Source: a virus | Virus record (IMG/VR): IMGVR_UViG_3300021197_001521 | Span: 1-64,000 of that record | Reading direction: 5' to 3' (one strand) | Length of the DNA stretch: 64,000 nt | Shown here: positions 15,551 to 30,500 of the stretch, piece after piece | Layout of the letters: each line of letters opens with the position of its first letter | How positions within the stretch are numbered: position 1 is the first letter of the stretch | The notes under the pieces: generated by a model | The model's input: the letters and a program-made list of their open reading frames with translations, nothing else | Told to the model about the DNA's origin: nothing | The model's database searches: none | Translations under genes and position numbers: made by a program

Positions 15551-18500
15551 TGTTACAGTTAAGTTGTTCATGCGACGGTCTATCTCAAGAGGCAATTGCC
15601 GAAGGTGTTATATCCGCACAAACATCCATGAGGATGGCGGCAGACACTAAGGTTAAAGCAATGGGTAGACTACAGTCTCCCATATTAAAACCTGATTACG
15701 AAAAGTGTTTACCTGTAACGCTCATAGAAACTGCTGTGGGTGAAGGTCCGATATACGACATTGAAATAGATCCTTATCAGTTTGGAGATTGCGATTATGA
15801 TAGTTCTTATTACAACACAAACGATTACTGTGACTTAGAAGACGGTAAAATAAAAGAAGAAATATTAGAGTACATTGTAAATGACGGTCAAGCAGTAATA
15901 GATTATGATATTGGTGTTCAACCAACCTTCTTTAGCGGTGCTATTGGCGAAGAGGTAATTTGGATATCTCCTGCTCTGGTCGATAAAAACTATGAGAAAG
16001 AGTATGATGTCTCTTATGATTATTCTACTTTACCAAGCGATCCTCTAGATATCTTTGACCCTGATTATATCTGTTGTGATAGTATTAATCTCACAGATCC
16101 TAACAGAAAAAAAATTATAGATATAATTGATCCCGATTATACTGCCCCCTGCGATTGCTGTCCTAGACCAAGACCCGGACAAAGAGCTGAGGCAATTAGA
16201 CCAAAACACAATGTGTTAGATTCTCAATTATCTAAAGATGGTAAGCATTATGCTTTTGCTTACAAAAATCTTTTTAAAAATGAGATAATTATAGAAGTAC
16301 ACGATAGAACCGAAGAAAGTTGGGCATACTTAGCTAAGATCAAAACAGAGCTCACAAACTTTGGCGCTTTCACTCTTAATGCAGACGCGACATTGATTGC
16401 CGTTTCTGACCACGAAGAAAGTTCTGTTCACGAAAAGTCCGGTAGGATTAAAATATACCAATTTGACGCTCTTGATAAACAGTACGTTAGAGTAGATCAA
16501 TTAGGTTTTGATACTGGTATTGCAAAATCGTTTACACCATCTGGATTTGATTTTAATTATCAAGATGACATAAGAACGCCCAGAAACTTTATTATACAAA
16601 GACAAGACGATGAAGTTTTTGTGCTGGGTGAATTTCCTCAAATGTTCAGCGACTCTTTTGCTGAAGTATCTGAAGACCTTATTGATGTTGACAGAATATT
16701 CAACACAACCAACGAAGATGACTTCTTCGCACTCTTAGGCGCTAATACTTTTGATAATTACGTAGCAATACTAAAAGACAAAACAATAAGAACTTGGGGT
16801 AATATATTTCTGCCTGATGGAGTTGCTAAATCAGTAAACGGAAAAGCAGAAGACATAGTGTCTAGCAAGAAGGCATTTGCTCTATTAACAACAGACAGTA
16901 AGGTAGAGTGCTGGGGTGATGTAGAAAAGTTTTCTTGGAGAAAGATAGACGAAGTAGACGGAGAGCATTACGATGTTTCTGACAGTCTTACTGACGTTAA
17001 AAAAATATTTTCTAACTCAGATTGTTTTGCTGCTCTTAAAAACAACGGTCAGGTTGTAAGCTTTTCAAAAAGATTTGGAGATCACCTACTAGGAGGAAGT
17101 CCGTATGTGTGGTCTGAGTTTGAAGTTACACCTAGATCTGAAGTAGATTTATCTAACATTGAAACAATAGTTGGCGGTAAACAGTGTTTTGCTGCAATAA
17201 CTAAAAATATTCCTGAAATAAAAAGAAATACTCTTGCTTGTTGGGGTAATGAAAAATTTGGCGGCGATGTAGATAGAAACTTATTTGGTTCTAAAATAGG
17301 TATTGAGACAATAGAATCAAACAGGTCTGGATTTGCTGCAATAGGAAAAGATAAAAAAATAACCACTTGGGGTTCTACAGATGTAGGCACAGAGGATCAG
17401 CAGTCTAGTTTAGCTCAGGATGATAATTTTAAGACACATATTCATCCCTCTATATCAGATGCAGGTAATCCAGCATACCAGCAAAGTCAATATGTAAAAT
17501 CGAAACTTGGGTCGGAAGCATTTTCAAAAATAGTTCCTTCTCTTTTTTCTTTTGCTGTTTTAACAGAGGGCGGTCTGGTTGTAACTTGGGGAAATCCTTA
17601 TGCGGGCGGTTTGTCGTTTTTAGATGATTCTTCTGGACTCAACAGTTTAATAGCATTACCAGACAATGTGACACTATTAAATTCTGAGTCAGATCTTACT
17701 GGTGTATCTGAAATATATGCTACAGCAGCTGCCTTTGCTGCACTGAAAACAGACGGAACCATTGTTACTTGGGGCAACACACAATTCGGTGGAGACTCAT
17801 CTGGTATAAGTCTTAATAATATTGCCAAGGTAGCGAGTACGGTAGGCGCTTTTGCTACTATAAATAAAACGGGAGGAATTGTCGCTTGGGGTGATAAGGA
17901 ATTTGGTGGTCAAACAAGTTTTAATAATACAGATCCAGCAATAGACCTAAGTTCTGGGTTTACGGAAATATACGCAACAAAAAGTGGGTTCTTAGCATTT
18001 AAAGCTGATGGAACAGTTGTTGGTTGGGGTGATGACGCTAACTTTAAGGGTATAAAAAGTTTAGAATTCACAGGTTTGTTTGGTAGATCTAAAAACTTCG
18101 GACTAGGTTATTCGCTTTCGTTTAATGATGCGGGCGACAAATTAATATGTGGAAATAAAAAGAGAACATACCTCAGTACTTCTTTTGAGGTAGGATCTAT
18201 CAAAGCGTATCAAAGAAATCCCACGACTTTAAGGTGGAGAAGATTTGGTCAAGAAATAAAGACCGCTACCGCTTTTGACATGGCAATGGGAAGAATGGTT
18301 AAGTCTGATTCTACTGGTAATCGACTTGCTGCTTATGAAATAGTAAGCTCAGATAATGAATTCCCATCAAAACTAGGTATATATGAATATGATGCCGGTT
18401 CTTGGAAAAGGTCTGATCGAGTAAACTTGTTTCCTCACAGCAAAACATACTCTCCATTTATAAATAAAAGCAAGAACATTAGAATACCACACGGTATAGA

Positions 18501-21500
18501 TATTAGTTCTGACGGAAAAACAGTCGCTTTTGGTTCTGTTAGTCCAGAGGGTGACGACCTAAACGGCAAGGTGCTTGTTGCTAAGTTTGATGAAAACACT
18601 GGTCGATATAGTAACTCTGGCGTTATCAATCCAGACCCAGTAATAACCACTGCAAGCGATGGTATTAACAAGAACTGGAATCCCTCTAGATTGTTTGGTG
18701 AAAATGTTTCACTTTCTCATGACGGTAACAAGATCTTGGTTTCTAGTAGAGAATCTGCCTCTATATATGAATACTCATTAATATTAGATTACAATCTAAC
18801 AAACGACTGGACAAAAGTCTCTCAAGTTTACTCTTACGACGACCCTAAAAGAAAAACATTCTACCAAGCGTCCGATTCTAATTCTGATTTTGGTAGACTC
18901 ATATCTGCTCACATGAGTTCTGGAGCAGACTTTGTTTCTTCTACACATTTTGATGACAGCGTATCCACGAAACAGTATGGTCACTATGTTTACAAAATTG
19001 ATCATTCTAAACCTATAGACAGATTTGACTACGATCATAAAAATAACTATCTGTCTTTCATGAACGCGACGATACAAAAGTCTGGAATTTATTCTCAAAT
19101 ACTTTACAGTAAAGATTCTTCTATAGCAGATACTTCAAGCAATTTGGGATCTAAGCAATCCATAGCGATTGGCAAGAAGTCTAACACGGCTGCCTCAACC
19201 TATGCATTTTGGTCAGATGTAAAACTGAGAACCACCGGGGCAGAAATACTGAAAGTAGGCAATCACAAAATATCATTAAAAGTAACATCTAAAAGTTTTG
19301 ATAGAAAAAGACAAATAGAAGTTATCTTTAATGGAAGTTCTGTCAATAAAACTTTTAAGGGTAGTTTAATACCTAGTAATGAATATGACGACCTATTTCA
19401 TTTTGCTATCACTGTAGATACCACAAATAAAGTAATTCAATTCTACGAGGCGGGAAGATTATTAGAAACATTTAAAGATGACAACATAACTCTTTCTACA
19501 AACAAGACCGATTCTTACATCGGAGGATTCTCAAATAACAATACTCCTTCACAAAGTATTTTGGACGATATTAGAGTTTTCTCTAAGATTCTTTCCAGAG
19601 ATGAGATTTTTAAACTAGCAAACCATAGAAAAATTGCATTCAGATTAGATCAATACTACTATGATGTTGTTAGCGCTAATTGCAATTCATTTAGACTAGA
19701 ATTTACCAGCGGAACCTACCTAGATGTTCCAATTAAAAATCTTTGCCAAGAGACTATAGAGAGAAACGATTGCGGAAAGGTTATAAGTTCTGGTTGCGTA
19801 GTTGACGCAAAAGTTAAGTTTTGCTACTACACAGGACTTCCGCATCCTACCTACGTAAAATCATTTGGTAGATCAAGAGACGAGGATACTGCATATTTAA
19901 AGAATCCATATCTAAATGAAGTTATAACATCTCTTAGCGGAACATGCGAGACGGTTAATGAGTTAGACGAAGCCTTCAATGTTTATGGAAGCGATTTCTT
20001 TATCTGGGGTTCTTCTCCAGTGCCTCCTCCTTTCGACAATCAGGTTGTAGAAGGTTCTGGTTCTCTCTTAGGTTTTGTTAACAAGGTACACAGTCCCGGC
20101 AAAGAATTAGAGGGAATTGCTTTAATACAGTCTAGATCAAATCTAGACTTTGGTCTTGCTGTCTCAGGTTTTGAGAATGCGACTCTAACAACTTCTTCAA
20201 AATGGTTAGAGAAGTTTAATGGCGATTTTGGTAATTGGACTGCAAATCAAGTAATATACCCTAAAGAAGATGTTAGTTCTAGTGGGTTCATCAACAAGTC
20301 TAAGGAGTCCACAAATCTTTACCAAAGTATTGACGAAGGTGTTTTTGTTGGCAATTCTTATTATAGCAAAGACTATAGTATTGTTGCAGATGATTCCACC
20401 TCTTACATAACTGCATCTTCTATAAATACAGAGTTTGAAGCAAACTATAAGTTTAAGTTTACGGATTTACTTGTTAGACCAGCAGAAAACAGACTTAGAA
20501 TAAAAATGTCTGGTCCGTTGAAAAACTATGAATCAGATTTACCTCCTAAGTTTCACTTTACTGACGTAAAGATGGAAGATCCTTCTGGTGGTCTTATTTG
20601 TGAATACGAGGACTTTACTTTTATTGGCGATTCAAACCAATATATAGACGACGCCAACTTTGTAACATACTCGCTAAAACCATCTCTCAACTATGCAGAG
20701 AGGTATCAGTGGCAAGATAACTATCCAAATCTTTATGTAACCTCTGGTCACACGCTTTCATTCAACGTGACATCAGAAGACATGGGGCATCCATATTCAA
20801 AATCTGCGTACACATTTGGTTTTAAAGGCGATAATGACTTTGTTGCATCTGATCAAGAATACAAAGACTTTTTCAGTGTTAGTGGTATAAATCCAAGTCT
20901 AAGAATAACGGCGATAGAACTCTATGCAAGTGGAAGAAAGATCCCTTACAAAGAGAACTTCATGAACACCTATATCTTAGGTCAGACACAAGGAGGAAGA
21001 GTAGAAAGAGTAATAAAACCAACAGCGTTCTTGTTGTCAGATTTTGATACTGGTATTCGTCCTGCTGCGTCTTCCATCTGGGAGGGTTCTCATGGTAGAA
21101 ATAATTCTAGCAAACTAGGCGCTTTAGAACTGCTTTCTAACATAAGGGGTTCTGGATATGACAAATATATAACTACTCACAATGATGCAAGTCAGTCTGG
21201 TAAACTTATTCTTCAATTTGGTCATCAGCGTGACGATACTTTCTACGAAGTTAAACCAGATTCGTTCCTTCAAAATTCTTTCTCTAATATTTTCTCTAGA
21301 TGGTTTGATGAAGATCAGGGAGTATTTAATGCTAAAGACAAGTTAACACCTCATCAAGACGGGTTCTTTAAAGTAGAAGATATTAAACTAAGAGTCTTGG
21401 CAAAGAAAAATGTTGGTGCTGCAAATTATGTCTTAGATGTTGTTGGTTATAGCGATGACTGCATAATTCATGTAACTCCTGCTATGGGAGGATTCTTACA

Positions 21501-24500
21501 AAATACTCCTAGTCAAGACGTTGTAGACTATTCTGATGATAGTATTACAACTTTTTCTCCGCAGGGAACTGTACCAACGGATTCTGGATTTGGAAATGTT
21601 GATGATCTAGGTCTTAGTACTGAACCTGTTTCAAATAAAGATCAATACTTTGAAGACAACACTAGCAACAATCTCGGTGGCGACCATGATCTGATTTCTA
21701 CCTATCCTGTTGTGTCAGCAACAGAATTTAAGTGGTATGAGATACCGTTAAGAATATATAAAGATGATGTTGAACTAGGCAGAATAATAGACTATACTCA
21801 AAGCACATACCTAGAAAAACTATTTTTGGATATTTATCCTTTACCTAGTGGCGCTTCAATCGGCGCAATAGAGTTGGCGGTTAGGTATAGACCTCAGTCA
21901 GCGCTTGAGATGATTGTAGAAGGTGGTGATTATAGAAAGATACAAGACGGCAGAACAGAAGGGTCGTTCTATCCTGTTGCTAGACAGGTCTCTACAGATC
22001 CTATATTTAATGCTGGTTCTGGATTCGCTCCGCTTTCTAGGATCGAAAATATACCTCATGCGTATGCTTCGCCTGATACAATAAAAACAAACTATGCTAG
22101 AAGATGGAGAGGTGTTAACGGTGTTGCTGGACATGCATTCCAAATAGATCAATTTAGCAGGGCGTTTGACGAGAGACGAATAAACACGCCATTCTTAATG
22201 TCTCACGTAGACTTTAGCAACTTGGAAGACGATGCGCCCACTTCTGTTAAGTTCTCTTCTGAGAAAACCTTTGAAAACGTTCACATGACGTTAACTGAGA
22301 ACGGAACACCAACAAGCCCAGACATACACCAAAACGTTGGAATGAGATTTAGTAGCGGAACAATGTTTGGTTCTCTATTGCCATCCTACTCTGGTAACTA
22401 TAAAACAGCAGACTGGACATCTTTAATTAATGGTTCAAATAACTTTACAGACCATGAGCTTTACGGACAAATATTTGATGGTTACGATAGGGTCGTAAGA
22501 TTTTCAACTAAGACTACCCTAGAGTTAGGAGAAAACATTAATCCTTCTAGTGGTGTTTCTGCATTCATTAGGTTTATACCAGATGCTAACGCAAGCGGAA
22601 TTGGTTACAATTTCTATAACTCTAGTACACTGTTTAGCACTCAGTTTGCTTCTATTCCTAGTCGATCAGGTTTGGTGGTAGGTTTTAAAGATGGTTATCT
22701 TTTTGCTTCCGGTCACACCACCACTTCAAATTTCCTTATACAAGATACTATAAAGTATAGCGGTTATCAGTATCCATTGTCCGTATTGTTTACTTACGAC
22801 GAAAATGGCGACAATAGAGCAAGGTTGTATACCGACAACGAACTATACCAAGGTGATTTCCAAAACATTAGGGCGTCGAGTGAACCTATCCAGATGGAAA
22901 ATCTGAGCGATAAGTTTACCTTTGGTTATGCAGGATCTTCTGTTTCTGGTATGCCTATGTTGATCAGCGAAGTCGGCGTAACAAACAGTGGAAATATTCT
23001 TAACTCTGGCGCCCAACTCCAAGACAATCAAGTAAGCATAACTGAGTTCTTTGATAATATAAGGGTTAAGTTCTTTAATCCTAACGAAAGCATAAGTAAC
23101 GATAACTTTAAACTTTGGTCGTATGTTGATGAAAATACTTATACAGATTGGTATTTAGGTGCATTTAAATCCTGCGAGTACAATTTTGAGTTTGATTCAC
23201 TAAATAGCATCAAGGGTAAAAAAGCAGGCAGAGACCTTATAAACTTTAAGTTTGATTCTGATGGATCTGCATACTCTACCTACGCAACCAAGGATATGCC
23301 TAACACCGTAAACTCTGGTGTTGCTTATCACAGTCAATTGGAAAATGACTTCCTTAGATTCTACTTGTCAGACGCTTCTTCCAACTTCTACGCAACTCAT
23401 AGAAGGGTTGCAAAAAGTCTACCTAGAAACTACGACTTTGCAGAAAAAGCATTGGTTGTAGAAAGCATTATTGAGCATAGCTCTAGCGGAAGTATGGTTT
23501 GGGATGATGGAAATGTCGGTCCTAAACTGATAGTAAGTTTGTATACCAAGAACAAAGAACCTTATTACGTAACAGATGATCCTAACTGGGGTCTTATTAA
23601 TAGACATTATCACTACCTGCAACCATCCAGTTGCTTTACCAGACTAGATAGCACGTTTACGTATGGTGATTACTGTGACGACACAGAAAAGTGGGCATTG
23701 TTCCCAGAGGAGAAAAAACTTTCAGAGTTGACAGAAAAGTTTTATTCTAAAGATATAGATGATATGTTTGTTCAATATGATATAGCATATCCTTCTGGTT
23801 CTTCTCTTCGCTCAAATCTTAATGTTCACACTGTTCATGTTAGAGCAGAGGATGCTTGGGTTAAACCAACGGCAGATTCTGGTTCACTGAATTTGACGAC
23901 AAGTGGTAATATTGTTGAATCCGTGAAGATGGACATGTATATGTTTGGGGTGTCTGGTTCTTTGAATGACACTCTTGGTCTTTGTATGAGCGGTGTGAAA
24001 CCCGTAAAGGCATCTGGAGACTTTATACTTTGTGTTAGTGGCGCTAAAGCAACAAACGATACCCTTGGACTATACACATTAGACTATGGAACAATAAACA
24101 ACTCTGACGGAAACGTTGTATCTTCATTGCCTCCTTATCTTGATTTTGTTGTAGGAGACCACGATCCGGGTCAGTTTGGATTCTTCTTGGTTACGTCTGG
24201 AGCGCCAGAACCAGTTATAACAACTTTAAACAATCTGTCTGGAACAAATGGTTCTGGAATGGGCATGTTTATAGAAGGACTAGGATTTACCAGCGGTATC
24301 CTGCCTTTATCTGTAGCGAACGATCAGCAAGCTAGTTCCGATAGCGGTGTACTTAAAATGTCTGTATTTGCTGATTCTGGTGTTCCAAGAATTCAGAGTC
24401 AGATGCCAATATTCTTGTTACAAGAACAGTATTTTGCAGAATCTGATAGTGATTTTGGCGATACGTCAGGCAACTTTAATTTGTCTCTTGTTGGCGCTGC

Positions 24501-27500
24501 CATAAACAACAATACTATTAGCGAGACCGCAAACTTGTATCTTGAGGGTCAAGAGTCTCTACAAGTAAGTGGACTCATGAACTTGTTCCTAGACGGACCT
24601 CCTGACCCAACTATTCAAAGTGGAATATTAGAGTTATTAATTAGAAATAATAATCTAAGATCAGAAAGTAATGTTCCCGGAAATCCTCTTGTTTTCTGGA
24701 ATGGGGAAAACTATGGAACCTCCATAGATATTCAAGATAATATTTATGCCACGTTTAGCGCAGACGACGAAATAAGAGGTGTAGATTTATTTGGGTTTGG
24801 TTTCTGTGATAGCGACAGTCCAGACAAAGCGTTTGATGAAGCGCTCGTTGTTGACGATGTTGTTTATAGAGACAGAGTTTGTAATGATGGCGGGATATTT
24901 AGAGCAACTGCAACATACACAAATGAGGCAGCGGGATATCAAGACAATTATTACGGAATAAGAAAATTAACTGGACTCAAAAAAGGACGACCATATCTTG
25001 TAAACCTAAAAATAACAACCGGAAACACAGATCCTATTCCTGTGCCTAATGATTGGGAAGAATGGGAATATGGAATTTGTGACCCAGCATTTGATAGTAT
25101 GTGTTGCACTAGAGATTGTGACCAAGCACTTGCGTTTAGTGGTGTTAAACTTATTGGTGATTATCCATATCTTAGTGGTAATTCGAGTCTTATAGATGTA
25201 AGCGGAAGGCAAGCGGGCGACAACTACGGAAAGAGCATGAGGGTCAAGAAAGACTTGCTTGCAGTAGGTGCGCCTAACCACAATGTAAACGATGCTAGTG
25301 GTTATTATCTAGAAGACGCTGGCGCTATATTCCTATACAGAAGAGATCAAGAAGTAGCAGGCAAAAAAGCAGATTGGCAACTAGAAGAGAAATTACTTCT
25401 GCCTCTTGGGGCGAGAAGAGACTTTGTAAGTAGAAAAACAGGAACTCTAGTAAACTTTGGAAACTTCTCCATAGCGGGTCAACAATGGGAGATTGGTCAA
25501 GAGGGTAGAGAATTAGGATTCTCATTAGATGTCTGTCAAAGCGGAGAAAGAGAAGTTGTTGTTGCTGGTGGACCGGGAGGCAAATGGTCTAGAACATTCC
25601 CAACCGTTGTAACTTCTGGTGTCCCAGTATTTATGATGCTCTTTACGGACAAGTTTACTTACAACAGAACCAAACTAAAAGAAATAGTTAGAACTGCCAG
25701 AAAGTATGACATACTGTATAAGTATTTCTCTGCTCCTTGGGGTACTTCTCCAGATGAATGGCATCCTGAATTAGATGTAAACCTTCTAATATGCCAGATG
25801 TTTACTAGTGATAACATAGACGACCTTCCGTCTGTTCCAAACACTAGAGAGCCTTGGTTCAATCATATGTACTTGAACGATGTTCTTGATCCAGATATAA
25901 ACAAAAACGAAGCAATTAATACTGGTGTTAGCGGTGTTATTTCTAAATTTAAAGAAATATTCCCACATAGAAATGCCCTACACAGTGGTGTACCTCCAAT
26001 AGTAGGTATTTTTGGTGACAACACATTCTCTACAAACTTTACCAACTCGTTTAAACCTATACTAGATCAATTCGTAGACTTCTATAATGACTACTCGCTT
26101 GCCAGCGGCGTTTACGATGCGGTAAACTCTAATCCAAGTAAAGGTTATGTAAATCAGATATTTGACGACGCATTTAATTGGGATCAAGCATCTGTAGAAA
26201 TATTGAACAAAACACTAGACAGTGGTAATTTGATACTCACAGATAATCTTAAATTTATCACAAGCGGCGTTGGTCAAGAATATGCGAGAGATGATTCTGT
26301 TGAATTCCAATCTCCACCTGAGTCTGGCGGAAGGGTCTATATATTCGAGAAAGAGTATGGAGACTGGAACCTTATCCAAGATATAATATCACCAGAAGAA
26401 GAAGCTCTTAACGGAAGTTACGACACAGACGACTTCATTCCGGGTTATGGCGATCAGAAACCTATGGATAGATTTGGCCATGCCGTTTCTATCAGCGACA
26501 ACAGTGAAATCATTTCTGTTGGTTCGCCATATATCAACGAAGCATGTCAGATTTACGAGAGAGACGACTCAGAAAATACCAGAATGTACACAGTTGTTCT
26601 AGACTGGTTGACTGAAACTCATGATCCGTTTACCAAGGATCTTCAGTCTCACATTGATCGTTACAATGAATTATTGGCAGCGTCAGGAGCTACTGTCGCA
26701 AGACTGGAAGTTTATAAAGATCTTAGTAAATTAGATAAATTCTTGCTTAGAAAAAATAAAGACATTAGACTTTACAGAAAAGTCTTTAACTATGATTATA
26801 CAGACATTAAGTACACGGGATCGTGGGGTGTTATACCTCAAGAGTTTGCTGGTACTTCTAGATTAGGATTTAGCACTGCTATCGACGAAGAAGGTGATGT
26901 AGTGGCGTTTGGCGCTCCTACTGACTCCTTTAATGAGTTTGATGACTACAACGTTTGGTATGGTGGTGTTAGAAGTAGAACAAATTATCCTAAAAACAAC
27001 ACTTGGGCATCTTATACAAATGCCGGTGCTATTAGAGTCTTTGAGTCAAGAAAATACTTCAAGCACAACAAAGCGGTTGAGTTCTTTAAGTTTGGTAACT
27101 TGGATAGAAGTGTTCATCAAGATATTGATAACCTTAGTTTGTATTATAATAACCTTGGCACGTTCTTTGATGTTGATGGTGTTTCGTTTGAAAGAACGCA
27201 GTTTGAAGATATAGAAATACCAACAGATGCTGGTCTTGCATTTATTATTACGCCGGAACTAGATGCCGCTAGTGATGAGATTGTAGATAATATTAAGTCT
27301 TGGTTGGCTTTGGGTGATAGAACGTTAGTGTTAGTTGGTAATGACCCTCTGTACGAAGAAAATGGACTGTATGAAAAGTCTAACGATATAATTAACAAAA
27401 TATTGAAAAAACTCGGTTGTAGAATGAGAATTGTTCCGGCGAGAAACAGAGAAGAATCTCTTGCCGCTGGAGTTACTAATTCTGGTGTGTCTAGTTTGAG

Positions 27501-30500
27501 ATACAATACAGTTCCAGCGAGACTGCCTAGATTCTTACATGAATCTCATGCGATTAGAGGAAATATCTTTGCTAGTGGTGTTGGTGACATTAAAATAGAT
27601 CTTTCTGATTTAGGTCAAGAAGATTTTTATATTTATCATCCTTGCGACCCAGATACGTTTGATAGATGTGGACTGCCTCTTAAACATATGGGAGACATAA
27701 GAGCAGGTTGGGAATCTAAGTGTGATCCAAAAATAGAATACGAAACAAATTGGGGATTCCATTTTGACACACCTAATCCAGCGCAATCTTGCGAGAGATA
27801 CCCGCAAATACCTAAACCTCTTCTGGTTGTTCCTAATAATGAAATAACACCTGTTATAGCAGCGGCAGAATATAAACCGCAACCTCCAATAATCATAGAG
27901 GCAGACAGTGGTACTGAAGAAAGGTGTACTACGATACGGACTGGAACTAGAACGGAAACTATAACCCAAGGAACTACGACCTATAGCTTTGGAACAGAGA
28001 CGGTTGGCGAACCAGTATTTAATATTCAAGATACAGCCTCTGGTATTAGCGGTATATACAACTCATTCAATCATGTTAAGTCTGAGTACAAAGAAGGATT
28101 CTTCTTCAATCCAGATAAAGAAAATACTAGAGATGGAATCATTCAGGCGAAGGGTACATCTTTCTATGGAGAACCTGCCTCTTCAAGAAGAAAGGTTAGT
28201 GACTTTAGTATTTATGTTGCAGAAGAAATATTTACAGATAACGATAGCAACAAGTTGTACATGATCGCCTCCATGCTTCCAGAAAATGGTTGGAGCATGG
28301 GAGACTTGTTTGGAGATGAGTTTGATCCAAGGAATAATGACCAAAATATAGCATTCTACAACAACTTGGTTATGGAAAATTGCACATCTAGGGCAAACAT
28401 TTATCAACTAGGCGACTGGACTGGTAGATCATCCCTAGAAAATGCTTTCTCAGATTCTGTTGTTGAAAAAGTATTGAAGAAAAATGGTCATTTTGTTGTA
28501 AATAATGCTACAAATATTCCTAGTGTTTGTAATGTGCTTTGGATAGCAGATCCGCTAAATGCTCCTACTGACGACAACATGAAAGCAATCAAAGATTGGT
28601 TGGCAGAAGGAGATAAAAAGATTGTCGTAACCTACGGCAAAACACAGCAATCCGCAGACAATGTTGCCATACTGTGTGATAAACTTGGTATCGGAACTAA
28701 ACCTTTCTTTGTTGAGGGGGATGACAATAAGTATTATGTTCAAGATACAGATATAATCAGAGAGTCTAACTTGACTTCATGTTGCCCAGTGGAAGGAGAT
28801 GATACCAGTAAATTACAGTTATTAGACGATTCTAACATTGCAATATCAGGTTGCGAAACATACACTTGGGCTAATTCTTACGGAGTTAACACGAAGGTTG
28901 ATAAACTTTCTGCAATACCTAACGGTGCAGATCCAATAAACCTTGAGGTTGAATTTGACCCAGAGGGCGATGGGTTTACCGACTACGCATATATTCCTAT
29001 TAAACTTGGTCCAAGCGGAACCTCTGTAGTCAAGTTTAGAGATCCTATATACGAAAATTTCACAGAAAATCCAGATTTATTCTGGAAAATAGTAACAAAA
29101 GAAAGTAGCATAGAGTTCCCCGTAGTACAAAACTCAGGTTACAGATTATTTGCGGAATGGGTATCTGAAACAGATGAAGAAAAGTACGACATACTTGCTT
29201 GTGTTGATGACTTGACTGTTAAGTTCTCTCCAGAACCCGGAAATGAAAGCACAAACCCCGGAGATTACGCAGACAAGTATCTGGACAAAACTCCAAAATA
29301 CAGCAAGAAAACTGCAACTTGGGACTTTAGAGTTAAAGAAGGTTTTGATTCTGTTAAGATCAAGTTTGACACAAAAGAGTGGCATGTTCCTAGAATATCT
29401 AGCGAGGGTCAACCAACTCCATTTACACCTAGAGTGTTGGCAATATCTGGATACCTTATTCCTATCCTCGCTGAGTATAACGAGACAACAACCACTAAGG
29501 ATTATCCAATATTTGAAACTATATGTAGTGGTATAGATTGGTACTCGCCAGCAAGGACGATAGAGCAACCAGATATATTCAGACCAATTTCTACTAATCA
29601 TAGAAAGTATTGTCCTCCAAATGTAGAACTTTGCTCTGGTTTGAATCCTAATCTGGACGTAGAAGATGGTCCTGTGATCGTTGCAGACGAACTAGAACAC
29701 TTCACAAACTTTGATCAAGGTCTAAACAGGTCTAGAATTATTCTTGTTACAGACTCTACAATTATTCAGGGTCAGTCTCCACACTTTAGATCTGATCCAA
29801 ACTCAGAAAATGGTTTGTTTATTAGAAGTCTATATCCTTCAAGTCCAGAAAAAGAACTTGGATATGAGGGCGAGCTAGAGATATCACCTAAAGGAAGAAG
29901 ATTTGAGTTCAAGCAAAAACTTCGCGCGCCAGAAAAAGGAAGTCCCGCGAAATACTTTGCTGCCAGCGGAATGCAAAACTTGGTAGACAGATTCGGTTAC
30001 AACGGAAAAGCGGGACAACTTGAAAATTACACAGACCAAGAAGATACTTTCGTCTTAGGTGATGTTCTTAGATTAAAGAGTCCTATAAAACCAATAGAGA
30101 TAGAGCAGGCAATAGAATTCTTTGGAGAAGAAGTCATACCTGATTACGGCGTATTCCCAAGATTTAGTGGTATGTACGGAGAAGCGACCGATACATATGA
30201 TCCTAAGTACATAGACGCCGGAATTAAGGGTGGTATTTCTCGCTATCAAGAAGAAAGAGGTCATGATTACTTAGAGTTTGTTGCTATGAACTCTGGTTAT
30301 CCGGGAGATTTGTTTGGTTGGTCTATAGACATATACAAAAACAAACTGGTTGTTGGAGCTCCATTCAATGGATTCAACAGTGGTGATTTGGTTAGTTGGT
30401 CCGGTGTTACTGAGGCATACAATGCTTCCAATGTTGCTTCTGGTTTGAAACTTGGAAAGAATGGTGGTGGGGGTTCAGCATTCTACTATGAAAGAACGGG

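Noticed and set aside
27610-28029. Antisense ORF of 139 residues in the giant gene
   Set aside because: Low-complexity aromatic and Cys-rich product typical of reverse frames; no start signal and no family.
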